A stretch of DNA of 64,000 nt from Desulforhabdus sp. TSK (GCF_022836495.1 NZ_BQXM01000021.1:1-64000); one strand, 5' to 3'. Positions 43,581 to 53,601 are shown, counted from the first letter of the stretch. Notes: generated by a model not told the origin, from the letters alone. A program made the numbers and translations.

Positions 43581-45254
43581 TCATCCGCGCAGGAACGCCT
43601 TGATCTGCTCTGTGACCTGCTGGTCGGTGTAAGAATTGATGGACAGAGCATGTTGATAGCATGTAGCGGCACAAACACCGCAGCCTTTGCATGCCACCGG
43701 GATGACCTTCACTTTACGGCCCTTTTCCGTGTGCTGGATTTCCAGTGCGCCGTAGGGGCAGAGGGCCACGCAGAGTCCGCATCCCCGGCAGGCATCCTCG
43801 TCCACGAGGGTGGAGACGATGGGCTCCGCCGTCATGACTCCCTTGGAAAGGGGAATGGATGCACGGGAGGCGGCGCCGAGGGCTTGGGAGATGGCTTCCC
43901 TTGCTGTCGCCGGATAATGGGCGTTGCCGCAGAGGTAGATACCGTCCGTGGCGAAATCGAGGGGTTTGAGCTTCACGTGCCCCTCCAGGAAGAACTTGTT
44001 CTCGTCCAGGGTGACGCGCAGCAGCTTGGAAATGGTTTCGTTGTCCTCCCCGGCGATGAGGGGGGTGGAAAGGACCACCAAATCCTGGGGAAGCGCCAGC
44101 TCCCTGCCCAGGAGATGGTGCTGGACCATGACCTTGTCCGATTCCACTCGGGGCGGATGGTTCGGATCGTACTTGATGAAGAGGACGCCCAGCTCCTTGG
44201 CCTTCTGGAACAGCGCCTCGTTTTCCATGCCGTAGGCCTGGATGTCTCTGTAGAGAATACGCACGCCGGTGGAAGGGCTCAGCTCCTTGATGGCGATGGC
44301 GTTCTTGATGGCCACCATACAGCAGATCCGGGAGCAGTATTTGCGCTCTTCGTTGCGTGCTCCCACACACTGGATCATGACCACGTTTTGGGCACTGAAG
44401 GTACCGGCCTTGAACCGCTCTTCCAGTTCGAGCTGATTGATGACCGTTTTCCCGTCGTAGCCGTACATACCCGTGGGCTGCAGCACCTGGGCGCCGGTGG
44501 CGACAACGATGACGCCCACGTCAAAGTTCTCCTCGCCGTCAGCGGTCCTGGCGAAGACATTGAAATGGCCGATGTACCCTGCGACGGCATCGACCTCGGC
44601 GGAGGTCAAAAGGTGAATTTTCGGATGTTTTTTGACCAGCTCCGCCTGCTGATTCGCAAAAGTGGCCGCATCCATGTCGGAGGGCGCCAGCTTGTCGAGT
44701 CGAAGCAGGAGTCCCCCCAATTGGGGCGATTTTTCCACCAGGGTGGTTTCATACCCGCGGTTGGCAAGGGCCAGAGCGGCTGTCATTCCGCTGATGCCTC
44801 CCCCGATGACGAGGGCGTTGGGGTTCATCTGGGACTGGATGGGCTCCTGCGGCTCGAGCAGGGCTGCCTTGGCCACACCCATGCGGATGAGATCCTTGGC
44901 CTTGTCTGTTCCCCGCTCTCTTTCCTGCATGTGCACCCAGGAACATTGGTCCCGAATGTTCACCATTTCAAAGAGATACGGATTGAGTCCCCCCTCACCG
45001 CACGTCCCGCGGAAAAGGGGCTCGTGGGTGCGGGGTGTGCACGAAGCCACGACGACGCGATTCAGATTTTCCTTGCCGATGGCATCCTTGATTTCGTTGA
45101 TGCCGGATTCAGAACAGGTATAAAGGTTTTCCTTGACGTACACGACATTGGGCAGGGTCTTGGCGTATTCAGCCAGCTCCTTCACGTCCAGGTAGCCGGC
45201 GATGTTGCTGCCGCAGTCGCAAACAAAGACTCCGATGCGAATTTTATCAGCCAA
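43581..45254 (-). CDS. hdrA: HdrA-like protein, C-terminal-half type
   Basis: This 557-residue protein begins KIRIGVFVCDCGSNIAGYLD and then has an FAD-binding Rossmann motif (ALVIGGGISGMTAALALANR), the HdrA core block IQCVGARNEERKYCSRICC, and at the C-terminus two ferredoxin clusters (CRGCGLCVALCPYGA and CKGCGVCAATCYQHA). It matches the second half of the fused HdrA at 48651-51869. The start is TTG with GAGGTG five bases upstream. With the preceding 515-residue HdrA it makes up a split version of the fused protein. No internal UGA. Confidence 0.82.
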   Translation of the reverse strand: MADKIRIGVFVCDCGSNIAGYLDVKELAEYAKTLPNVVYVKENLYTCSESGINEIKDAIGKENLNRVVVASCTPRTHEPLFRGTCGEGGLNPYLFEMVNIRDQCSWVHMQERERGTDKAKDLIRMGVAKAALLEPQEPIQSQMNPNALVIGGGISGMTAALALANRGYETTLVEKSPQLGGLLLRLDKLAPSDMDAATFANQQAELVKKHPKIHLLTSAEVDAVAGYIGHFNVFARTADGEENFDVGVIVVATGAQVLQPTGMYGYDGKTVINQLELEERFKAGTFSAQNVVMIQCVGARNEERKYCSRICCMVAIKNAIAIKELSPSTGVRILYRDIQAYGMENEALFQKAKELGVLFIKYDPNHPPRVESDKVMVQHHLLGRELALPQDLVVLSTPLIAGEDNETISKLLRVTLDENKFFLEGHVKLKPLDFATDGIYLCGNAHYPATAREAISQALGAASRASIPLSKGVMTAEPIVSTLVDEDACRGCGLCVALCPYGALEIQHTEKGRKVKVIPVACKGCGVCAATCYQHALSINSYTDQQVTEQIKAFLRG

Positions 45255-45350
45255 TTGAGCACCTCATGATGAAGTGAAAGGCCAGAAGCCGGGAAGAGGG
45301 AAGGCCGCTCAGGGCACGACCCTCCTCCGCTTGCCGCTTGCATTTCGAGA

Positions 45351-46898
45351 TTATCCCACCGCTTTCTGCTTCTCGACGGTTGCCAGCGGGGCAACGACCT
45401 CGGCCGCCCGGGCCGCAGCGCTGCTCGCCTGAGCCACTGACTCGGGAATATCCATGGGCCCCTGGGCGCAGCCACAGGTGAAGATGCCGGGCCGCGTCGT
45501 GTTCAGAGGAGCCAGGGGATGTGTTTTAAAAAATCCGTTGCTCTCCAGTTCCACACCGAAAAGCTCCGCAACCTTCGCGGTCCCTTCCGTGGGAACACAT
45601 GCGGTGGCAAGGACCACCATATCGAAGGTTTCATGCTCAACCTTCTGCGTCGTGGTGGACTCATACCAGACAATGGGGTTGTTCGCTTCATCCTCGGTGA
45701 TTTCCGCGACGCGTCCACGCACGTACTTGATATTGGCCTGCTTGCCGCCGCGGAGCTTGTATTCCTCGAAGCCTCGCCCGACTGCCCGGAGATCCATGCA
45801 GAAGATGGAAGAATTCACCGCATTGTCGTGCTCGTTGGCGATCATGGCCTCTTTCACGGAATGCATGCAGCAATAGGAAGAGCAGAAACGATTGAACCTG
45901 AAGTCACGCGAGCCAACGCACTGGATGAAGGCGAGCTTCTTGGCCGTTTGAACGGCTGCGGTCTTCTTCTGGAGTGTCGCGACGCGCTCTTCGAGGGCCG
46001 CGAGCTTTTCCGCCGCCTGAGCCCACTGGATGAGCTCGTCGTCAACCGCTGCGCTCCCGCTTTTCACCGCCGCCACAACGTCGGCCGAAGTCTTCCCGTG
46101 CTTGTCTTCCAGGGACTTCACCTGCCGGGCGAGCTTCTTGACCTCTTTTTCGCCTTCTTCCAGGTCCTTTTCCATGAGAAGGTCGGAAGGACGATCCAGG
46201 TGCCCCGCCGTGGGGCCGCTGGCGCTCAGGAGACGTTCGAATTCCAGCGCCGTGACGACATTGTTGATGGTTGTATACCCGTATTCGGGGATGACGGACG
46301 GGTCGAAAACGTCGTAACCGGTGGCCAGGATGATGGCCCCCGCCTCGATCTCGATGATGGCGTCCTTCTGGTCGAAATCGATGGCCTTGGCCTGGCAGAC
46401 TTTGGCACAGACGCCGCATTTCTTTCCCTGTCCCAGCTGACGGCATTCAGGGGCGTCGATGGTAAAGACAGACGGAATCCCCTGGGGAAAATACTTGTAA
46501 ATGGCCTTGCGCTTCCCCATGCCGGCGTTGTAGGCGTCCACCACCATGGTGGGGCATTTTTCCGCACAGGAGCCGCAGCCGGTGCACAGGTCTTGATTGA
46601 CATAGCGGGCTTTCTTTCGGATGGTTGCCTTGAAAGCCCCAACTTCGCCGCTCACTTGCTCCACATCGCTGTAGGCAAGGAGATTGATGCGGGGATGTCG
46701 ACCGACATCCAGCAGCTTGGGCGAGAGAATTCAGATGGCACAGTCGTTTGTGGGAAAGGTTTTGTCCAGCTGCGCCATCTTGCCGCCGATGCTGGGGAGC
46801 CTTTCGACCATATGCACCTGGATACCCATTTCGGCCAGGTCCAGGGCAGCTTGAATCCCGGCGATTCCTCCGCCGATTACCATTACGTCGTTGCTCAC
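45351..46898 (-). CDS. hdrA: HdrA, N-terminal-half type, selenoprotein (Sec56)
   Basis: The gene starts at GTG 46898 (GAGGTG upstream) and is 515 residues if the UGA at 46733-46731 is read as selenocysteine. It has FAD motif [19 protein letters not shown], then [24 protein letters not shown], where HdrA proteins usually have Cys; then ferredoxin blocks [12 protein letters not shown] and CGVCAKVCQ; and [21 protein letters not shown] coiled-coil-forming insert (about residues 230-300) splits the domain. HdrA is the FAD subunit that splits electron pairs between high- and low-potential acceptors. A strong GGUC-loop hairpin lies after the UGA. Confidence 0.88.
46693..46710 (-). promoter_or_regulatory. 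Candidate bacterial SECIS hairpin in hdrA (split type)
   Basis: GGATGTC-GGTC-GACATCC is a perfect seven-base stem with a GGUC loop, starting 28 bases after the UGA at 46733-46731. A guanine-rich apical loop at this distance is what bacterial SelB recognises. This is the best of the four. Confidence 0.75.
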
Positions 46899-46967
46899 AA
46901 TGCACCTCTTTCGGATTGGGAACCATTCATCAAATCATGGAAGACACCAAAGACCGTCTGCAAGGGC

Positions 46968-48095
46968 TCATGCCTCCATGGTTTCAGCGATAAGGGTTGT
47001 CAGGTCCTTGATCTGCAAAGGCAGATCGATGTTGCTCAGGGCGCAGCTCAAATGGATCTGGCATTTGGGGCAGGCCGTGATGAGTGTGTCGGCTCCCGTT
47101 GCTGCAGCTTCTTTCAGACGTTCCACCTGGATTTGCTTGGACCCGGTGGAGCAGTTGGCCCATCCGCTGGTTCCACAGCACACCGCATTTTCCCTGTTGC
47201 GCTCCATTTCCACGAAGTGGCTGTCGGCAACCTGCTTGAGGATATTGCGGGGACCTTCGAAGATTCTGGCCATACGCCCCAAACGGCAGGGATCATGATA
47301 GGTGTAGACCCCGCTCCCGTTGCGGAGCTTCAATGCACCCTCGGAGACCAGGCGCTCCGCCATGTCGTAAAACTGGATGAGCTCGAAGTCCAATTCCCCG
47401 ACGTATTGCGGATAGTGATGCTTGAACGTGTAATAGCCTTCCGGGCAGTTGAAAACCACCCGCTTGGCTCCCGAGCGGCGAATCAGGTCCACATTGTGCT
47501 GAGCCAGCTTCTGAAAGACTTCCGGTTTGCCGTTCCACAGCATGTCGTGGCCGCAGCAGGCTTCCTCGTCGGAGACCACAGGTTCGATACCCGCTGCATT
47601 GAGGATCTTGATGACCTGGCGGCTGGTGGTGAGACTGTCCACACCGATGTCCCGAAAGATGACGTCAAAATAGGGCATGCACCCCACAAAGAAGAAGGTA
47701 TCCCCTTTTTCGGCCACTTTCCCTGCTTCATGAGCCCAGCCCGTCTTCTTCTGATGGATGCCCTGGGTCTGGAGCTCCATGATGGTCTGGAGCATCCCGT
47801 GGTGAGCCAGGAGCGGAGTCGTACCGGCTTTGAAGGCTTCTTCCCGCAGGGCGCGCATGAATTCGGGAAAATTGATGTTCGTCGGACAACGTTCGAAACA
47901 GCGCCCGCATGTCAGGCAGGACCAGAGCTCACGGTCGTGCAGGAGCTCATCGCCCAGCTCAAGCAAGGCCTTTTCCACAATGATGCGGGGTGAAAAGCTG
48001 GGCTGCACCCGTGATACCGGACAGCTCCCGGTACAGACCCCGCAGTCGAGACAATAGAATGTCTGATACTTTTTGACGGCTTCTTCTATGTTCAT
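46968..48095 (-). CDS. Fused HdrC-HdrB-type heterodisulfide reductase subunit (HdrD-like)
   Basis: In the 375-residue protein the first 100 residues hold two 4Fe-4S binding blocks (CLDCGVCTGSCPVS and CLTCGRCFERCPTN), like HdrC. Two CCG domains like HdrB follow: VGCMPYF...EACCGHDML, and HDPCRLGRM...VCCGTSGWANCS. HdrB uses CCG cysteines for a noncubane 4Fe-4S pair that reduces disulfides. There are no membrane helices, so it is soluble and unlike membrane-bound QmoC. The start overlaps the mvhD stop as ATGA. Its true disulfide substrate in a non-methanogen is unknown. Confidence 0.85.
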   Translation of the reverse strand: MNIEEAVKKYQTFYCLDCGVCTGSCPVSRVQPSFSPRIIVEKALLELGDELLHDRELWSCLTCGRCFERCPTNINFPEFMRALREEAFKAGTTPLLAHHGMLQTIMELQTQGIHQKKTGWAHEAGKVAEKGDTFFFVGCMPYFDVIFRDIGVDSLTTSRQVIKILNAAGIEPVVSDEEACCGHDMLWNGKPEVFQKLAQHNVDLIRRSGAKRVVFNCPEGYYTFKHHYPQYVGELDFELIQFYDMAERLVSEGALKLRNGSGVYTYHDPCRLGRMARIFEGPRNILKQVADSHFVEMERNRENAVCCGTSGWANCSTGSKQIQVERLKEAAATGADTLITACPKCQIHLSCALSNIDLPLQIKDLTTLIAETMEA

Positions 48096-48511
48096 GCTGC
48101 GACTCCAAGGGGGGATTTCCCGAGCGTTTTGATCTTATCGGTGAAAGAGGTGACAATTTCGGCAAAGCGACCGCCTTCGGCCGATGAAATCCATTGCAGC
48201 TCCAGACGTTCATTGTCGATGCCCATGAGGCGCATCAGTTCGCGGGTCATCTCCACCATACGGCCTGCCTTTTCATTACCGTCCAGGTAATGACAGTCGC
48301 CGATGTGTCAGCCGGCCACCAGCACACCGTCTGCTCCCATTTGAAAGGACTTGAGGATGAAATCCGGAGAAACGCGTCCGGAGCACATGACTCGAATCAC
48401 TCGAATGTTGGGAGGATATTGCAGTCGACTGACTCCTGCCAGGTCCGCACCGGCGTAGGCGCACCAGTTGCAGCAAAAGGCAATGATTTTGGGTTCAAAC
48501 TCCGTACTCAT
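48092..48511 (-). CDS. mvhD: MvhD-like iron-sulfur protein, selenoprotein (Sec68)
   Basis: Reading the UGA at 48310-48308 as selenocysteine yields 139 residues, a single MvhD domain. The first motif, [18 protein letters not shown], is all cysteine. The second is [18 protein letters not shown], where the paralog at 42678 has GVVVVGCHFGDC. Without readthrough the protein would end at residue 67 and lose half of the likely [2Fe-2S] site, yet the frame downstream of the UGA stays conserved to a stop that overlaps the next gene as ATGA. An eight-base hairpin with a UGGAC loop follows the UGA. It would shuttle electrons into the HdrA beside it. Confidence 0.88.
48273..48293 (-). promoter_or_regulatory. 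Candidate bacterial SECIS hairpin in the second mvhD
   Basis: TCATTACC-TGGAC-GGTAATGA is a perfect eight-base stem with a five-base loop containing GG, which starts 23 bases after the UGA at 48310-48308. Distance and loop fit a bacterial SECIS. Confidence 0.72.
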
Positions 48512-48650
48512 AATGTCTCTTCCTCATCTATTTTCGCAGATTATGACCATGTCCCATGGCTAAGCTACGCAAGGGGTCTCCTGGGAGAGGCCGCCCGAGG
48601 CTGTTGGCACATCCTGTTATCCGCCCCGGGCATTCCTCTTCGGAGCGACT

Positions 48651-51600
48651 TTATTGGCAAAGGGCCGCTTCCACCATGCTGAGCACTTCGCGGTCGTTGA
48701 AGTGGCGGATGGCGGCAGCTCCCGTCGGGCAGGCTACGGCACAGGCTCCGCAGCCTTTGCAGAGCGCCTCCTGAATGTGCGAGACGCTGACATCCCCCTC
48801 GCCGATCTGAACCAGCTGGGGTGCACCGTACGGGCAAACCTCCACGCATTTGCCGCAGCCCCGGCACATGCTCTCTTCCACGTTGGCCACGACGCCTTCG
48901 ACTTCGATGCTCTTGCGGGAGAGAATCGTGGCAGCCCGCGCTGCAGCCGCCTGGGCCTGCGCCACGCTCTCGTCGATGGACTTGGGATAGTGAGCCAGAC
49001 CGCAGACAAAGAGCCCGTCCGTGGCGAAATCGACGGGGCGGAGCTTCATGTGCACTTCCAGGAAGAACTTGTCCTGGCTCAGGGGCACCTTGAAGAGCTG
49101 ACCCAGTTCCTCCGCGCCCCGTGTTTCGATGGCGCTCGCCAAGGTCACGAAATCGGGAGTCAGGGTAATGGGGCGCTGGAGGACGTGGTCCAGGACGGTG
49201 ACGCGGAGTGGCCCGCCCCCGTTTTCCTCGACGACCGGCTTGTGCTCCAGGTCGTAGCGAATGAAAATAACGCCCCGCTTGCGCGCCTCCTTGTAGAGAT
49301 CTTCCCGTTCCCCGTAGGTGCGGATATCGCGATAGAGGATGTAGACATCCATCTCCGGATTGCGCTCTTTGAGCTCCACCGCCCTCTGGACGGAGAACGT
49401 GCAGCAGATTCTGCTGCAGTGAGGCCGGTCGGGCTCACGGGACCCCACGCACTGGATGAAGACCGCACTCTGAGCCTGTTTCACGACGTCGGTGTCCCAC
49501 GCCTCTTCCAGTTCGTGCCAGCGGAAAACCCGTGGATTCTTGCCGTACAGGTATTCTTCCGGCTTGATGGAATGGGCTCCCGTAGCCAGGATAGTGACGC
49601 CATGGTCGATGTTTTTCTGCTCGCCGTTGGAGTTGATGGTCGTCGAGAAGTTGCCCACGTAGCCCGCGGCCTGGGTCACCTTGGATCCCAGGTGCACCTG
49701 GATGGAAGGATGGCTGGTCACTTCCCGGCTGAGCTCCTCCATGAAGGCGGGCACATCTTCGTTTTTCCAGGTGCGGTGGATTTTCAAGCCGTGGCCGCCC
49801 AACCGGTCCTTTTCCTCGACGATGTGAGCCCGAAAACCCTGCTTGGCCAGAGTCAGGGCGGTCACCATGCCGGCAATGCCTCCACCCACTACGAGCGCCG
49901 ACTGGTTCACGGGCACCGAGGGCATGGGGAGCGGTTCGATGAGAGCCGCCCGGGAGACGCCCATACGAACCAGGTCCTTGGCTTTCTCCGTGGCTTTGCC
50001 GGGCTCGGATGCATGCACCCACGAGCACTGGTCGCGGATATTGGCCTGTTCAAAGAGGTACTTGTTGAGGGAGCTGTTGCGGAGGGTTTCCTGGAACAGG
50101 GGCTCGTGAGTGCGGGGTGAGCATGCGGCCACCACGACCCGGTTGAGGTTCTGTTCCTCGATGACCTTCACCAGCTTGTCCTGAGCGTCCTGGGAGCAGG
50201 AGAAAAGGTTTTCCTGCACATAGACGACGTTGGGAAGGGATTTGGCGTATTCCACGACTTCAGGAACCCGCACGACGCTGGAAATGTTGACGCCGCAGTT
50301 GCACACGAAGACACCGATGCGCGGCGGTTCCGCGCTGACGTCACGCTCCTGAGGGAAGGTCTTTTCCTTGACCAGGGTGTTGCGAGCGGATGCCAGACGG
50401 CTCGCCGCCGCGCCCGCCGCCGCCGAAGCTTCCATCACCGCCAGGGGAATATCCTTGGGGCCCTGCAGAACGCCGCAGGCATAGACGCCGGGGCGGGAAG
50501 TCGCCACCGGTGTGAAGCTGTTCGTCGCTGCAAAATGGTAATGATCGAGCTCGACCTGGAGCTTTTCAGCAAGCGACCGCACCTCGGGGGAGGACTCCAA
50601 TCCAACCGAGAGTACCACCATGTCGAACTCTTCTTCCATCATATTTCCGGTTTCGCTGGCAAAAGTGATGCGGAGATTCCCTGTGTCGCCCACGGGGTCG
50701 ATGCTGTGAACGCGGGAGCGAATGAACCGCACACCGTTGTCTTTAGCCCGGTTGTAGTACTGTTCGAATTCCTTCCCGTAGGTCCGCATGTCCATGTAGA
50801 AAATAGCCGCATCCAGGTCGCCTTTGGCGTGCTCCCGGGCGATGACGGCTTCCTTGATGGCGTACATGCAGCAGACACCGGAACAGTAGCCGTTGTCGCA
50901 GTGGTTGATGTCCCTGGACCCCACGCACTGCAGCCATGCGATCTTCTTGGGCTCATGAGCGCCGGCCATTTTGGTGCTCAAGGCTTCCAGCTGGGACTGC
51001 AGGAGCTGCAGCTTTTCCTGACTTTCGGGAACGGGCTTGCCCTCTTTTTCCTCCTGCTGTTTGGCCTGCCGTTCCGCTTTCTGCAGTTCTTTTTCCGCGG
51101 CGGCGATCTCGTCTTTCAAGGACATTTCGGAAGGCCGCATGAGATGACCCGCCGTCGGGCCTCCGGCACTCAGGAGGCGCTCGAATTCCATGGCCGTCAC
51201 CACATTGGGGTGGTTCGCGTAAGCGTAAGTGTCGAATGAGCTCGGGTCGAAGGCCTGAAATCCCGTGGCGAGAATCACTGCGCCGACGTTCAGGTCCAGA
51301 ACCTGCTCTTTCTGATCATAACTGACGGCATCGGCAGGGCAGACCTTGGCGCATATCCCGCACTTTTTGCCGTGTCCCAACTGACGGCAGTTTTCCGCAT
51401 CGATGGCATAACCCGAGGGGATGGCCTGTGCATAATATTTGAAAATGGCTTTGCGTTTCCCGAGTCCCGCATTGTAGGCATCGATGACGACTGTGGGGCA
51501 CTTTTCAGCGCAGGCTCCACAGGAGATGCATTTGTCCAGATCCACGTACCGGGGCTTCTGGAGAACTTTCGCCTGAAAATTGCCCTCTTCACCGCCGAGG

Positions 51601-51869
51601 CTTTCCAACTGGGAATTGGTGAGAAGGTTGATGTTAAGGTGCCGGCCGACCTCGACCAGCTTGGGGGAGATGATTCACATGGCGCATTCGTTGGTGGGAA
51701 AAGTCTTATCCAGTTGGGACATGCCGCCGCCAATGGCCGGACCTTTTTCCAGAAGATGCACGTAATAACCTGAATTGGCCAGGTCCAGGGCCGCTTGCAT
51801 TCCGGCGATTCCTCCACCGATGACCAGGACCGAACCGATGGTGCTACTGCCTAGCTCTTTGGTCGTCAT
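48651..51869 (-). CDS. hdrA: Fused double-module HdrA, selenoprotein (Sec65)
   Basis: With the UGA at 51677-51675 read as selenocysteine this gene encodes 1072 residues. The first module has [42 protein letters not shown], a ferredoxin block [12 protein letters not shown] (from residue 114), CGICAKVCP, a coiled-coil insert ([19 protein letters not shown]) and [14 protein letters not shown]. The second module starts [14 protein letters not shown] (about residue 540), then has a second FAD motif, [19 protein letters not shown] and two C-terminal clusters ([27 protein letters not shown]). GGAGG lies close to the ATG. It is the first gene of the cluster and probably the bifurcating flavin subunit. 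Confidence 0.88.
51641..51660 (-). promoter_or_regulatory. Candidate bacterial SECIS hairpin in the fused hdrA
   Basis: GCTGGTC-GAGGTC-GGCCGGC forms a seven-base stem (two G-U pairs) with a six-base GAGGUC loop starting 22 bases after the UGA at 51677-51675. The guanines at the start of the loop suit SelB binding. Confidence 0.65.
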
Positions 51870-52398
51870 AGTTCCTCCCGAGCAAAGTTGATTTCGAGGC
51901 GAAAGGCGGTTCCTGAAACCCCGGCCTGACCCTCATTCTAGCTCTCGCATTCCAATAACCCGTGCTGCCAATAGGTTTGAAAACCAGATTTTCAGTATGT
52001 CTGTTGATACGATGCTGACAGTGTGGAAATCCAGGGAAGCAAAGGGAATCTCCCCAGGGAAATGACCAATTCTGTCGGCTACAGGAACAGTGCGCAATGG
52101 AATATTCTATATGAACGTGAAAGAATGATCAACATTTCCGATTTTACATGAAATGAAATCTGTTGCAATAGGCATGAAATCTCTCCAGGCTGATTTTTCA
52201 GCCGCCCACCGCACCCGTTGAAAATCCGTGCCCGTCGATTTACACTCCCCCGACGGCGGCAGTTCTGAAGGTTCTTAGTGCTTGCATCGGAAGAGTACTC
52301 TCACATATAGTATTTTGAAGGGCTGATAGACCCTTCAGTCAATGAGCGCAAGCCTGACAGGCTCCACAAAAATTCAATGAGGCTATGGAGGAACGGAA
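51870..52398. other. Divergent intergenic region between hdrA and the aminotransferase
   Basis: There is no gene in these 529 bases. They must contain the promoters for the minus-strand Hdr cluster and the plus-strand aminotransferase. The middle (52080-52190) is AT-rich, but I cannot assign clear -35/-10 or sigma54 elements. No long inverted repeat is seen. Confidence 0.5.
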
Positions 52399-53589
52399 AT
52401 GGCGGTGGCAAAGAAAATGCTCCAGTTTATGGAGAGCGGGTCCTGGATCCGTAAGATGTTTGAAGAAGGCGCCCGACTTAAAAAGATCCACGGCGAAGAC
52501 AAAGTGTTTGATTTCAGCCTGGGGAATCCCAATGTGCCGCCACCCGAAGTCGTCAAGCAGAAGCTCCTGGAAATTTTGAACAAGGATGAGCCAAACCTGC
52601 ACGCGTATATGCCCAATGCGGGACTCCTCGGGACGCGCTCCGCCCTGTCTGCGTATCTGTCCGGCGAATATGGCGTCGCCATCGAGTCTCAGCACCTCGT
52701 CGTCACCTGCGGCGCAGCGGGCGCTCTCAACATTGTCTTTAAATCGCTTCTGGATCCGGGGGACGAGATCCTCTCCCCAACGCCTTATTTCGTGGAATAC
52801 GCTTTCTACGCCGACAACCATGGAGGGGTGCTGAAGACGGTGCCCGTCCGGGAGGACTTCACCCTCGATCTGGAAGGCATGGCAGAAGCCATAGGCCCCA
52901 AAACCAAGATCATCCTCATCAACTCCCCCAATAACCCCACGGGGCAGATTTATTCCGAGTCATCCCTCCAGCAACTGGGGGAAATCATGTCCCGCAAGAG
53001 CCGGGAATATGGCCACGCCATCTACCTGGTCTCGGATGAGCCCTATCGTAAAATCGTCTACGACGGCACCCCTGTCCCCTCCATTTTTCAAGCTTATACC
53101 AACAGCCTCGTTGTGACGTCCTATTCCAAGGACCTCTCCCTTCCCGGGGAGAGAATCGGTTTTGTGGCGGTTTCTCCCCAGGCTGACGATGCGCCGAATC
53201 TCATCAATGCTCTCTCCCTGGCCAACCGCATCCTGGGATTTGTAAACGCTCCCAGTCTCATGCAAAGAGCCATTGCGGATCTTCAGGGAATTTGCGTGGA
53301 CGTGGGAATCTACAAGCGCAAACGGGATCTGCTGGCGGAAGGTCTTCTCCAGGCGGGTTACCAGTTGACCGTTCCCCCCGGAGCCTTTTACCTTTTCCCC
53401 AGGAGTCCATTGAAAGACGATGTGCAGTTCGTTAAACTCCTTCAGGAAGAAAATGTTCTCGTCGTGCCGGGAAGCGGTTTCGGAGGACCCGGTCATTTCC
53501 GAATTGCCTACTGTGTGGATGATCGCACCATTGAGAATTCCCTGCCTGCTTTTCGGAGGGCTCTGGTGCGGGCACGGGACGCATCCTGA
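52399..53589 (+). CDS. PLP-dependent aminotransferase, class I/II
   Basis: The 396-residue enzyme has a strong ribosome site (GGAGG eight bases before the ATG). Motifs of fold-type I aminotransferases include INSPNNPTGQIYSE, LVSDEPYRKIVYDG and the PLP-lysine motif TSYSKDLSLPGERIGF, with a late GHFRIAYCVDDRTI holding the substrate-carboxylate arginine. It would transfer amino groups between an amino acid and a 2-oxoacid; aspartate or aromatic/alanine types are possible. It is followed by a SPOR protein gene at a distance of 12 bases. Confidence 0.88.
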   Translation: MAVAKKMLQFMESGSWIRKMFEEGARLKKIHGEDKVFDFSLGNPNVPPPEVVKQKLLEILNKDEPNLHAYMPNAGLLGTRSALSAYLSGEYGVAIESQHLVVTCGAAGALNIVFKSLLDPGDEILSPTPYFVEYAFYADNHGGVLKTVPVREDFTLDLEGMAEAIGPKTKIILINSPNNPTGQIYSESSLQQLGEIMSRKSREYGHAIYLVSDEPYRKIVYDGTPVPSIFQAYTNSLVVTSYSKDLSLPGERIGFVAVSPQADDAPNLINALSLANRILGFVNAPSLMQRAIADLQGICVDVGIYKRKRDLLAEGLLQAGYQLTVPPGAFYLFPRSPLKDDVQFVKLLQEENVLVVPGSGFGGPGHFRIAYCVDDRTIENSLPAFRRALVRARDAS

Positions 53590-53601
53590 GGAGTGGCGCT
53601 C

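Noticed and set aside
43650-45269. 539-codon plus-strand open frame
   Set aside because: It is the complement of the HdrA-like gene at 43581-45254, with no ribosome site or domain.
45519-47993. 824-codon plus-strand open frame
   Set aside because: It is antisense to the hdrA and HdrCB genes, has no recognisable domain, and follows the codon bias of the opposite strand.
48654-50120. 488-codon plus-strand open frame
   Set aside because: It is antisense to the fused hdrA, with low-complexity composition and no motif.
43396-51869. In-frame TGA codons as frameshifts or pseudogenes in hdrA and mvhD genes
   Set aside because: Frame and conservation continue past each TGA, each replaces a family cysteine, hairpins follow, and downstream genes overlap the proper stops. 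Selenocysteine explains all four better than decay or error.
39882-51869. The Hdr cluster as the QmoABC complex of sulfate reduction
   Set aside because: There is no membrane-bound QmoC, no aprAB neighbour, and the presence of MvhD and NfnB-like proteins points to a soluble bifurcating complex.
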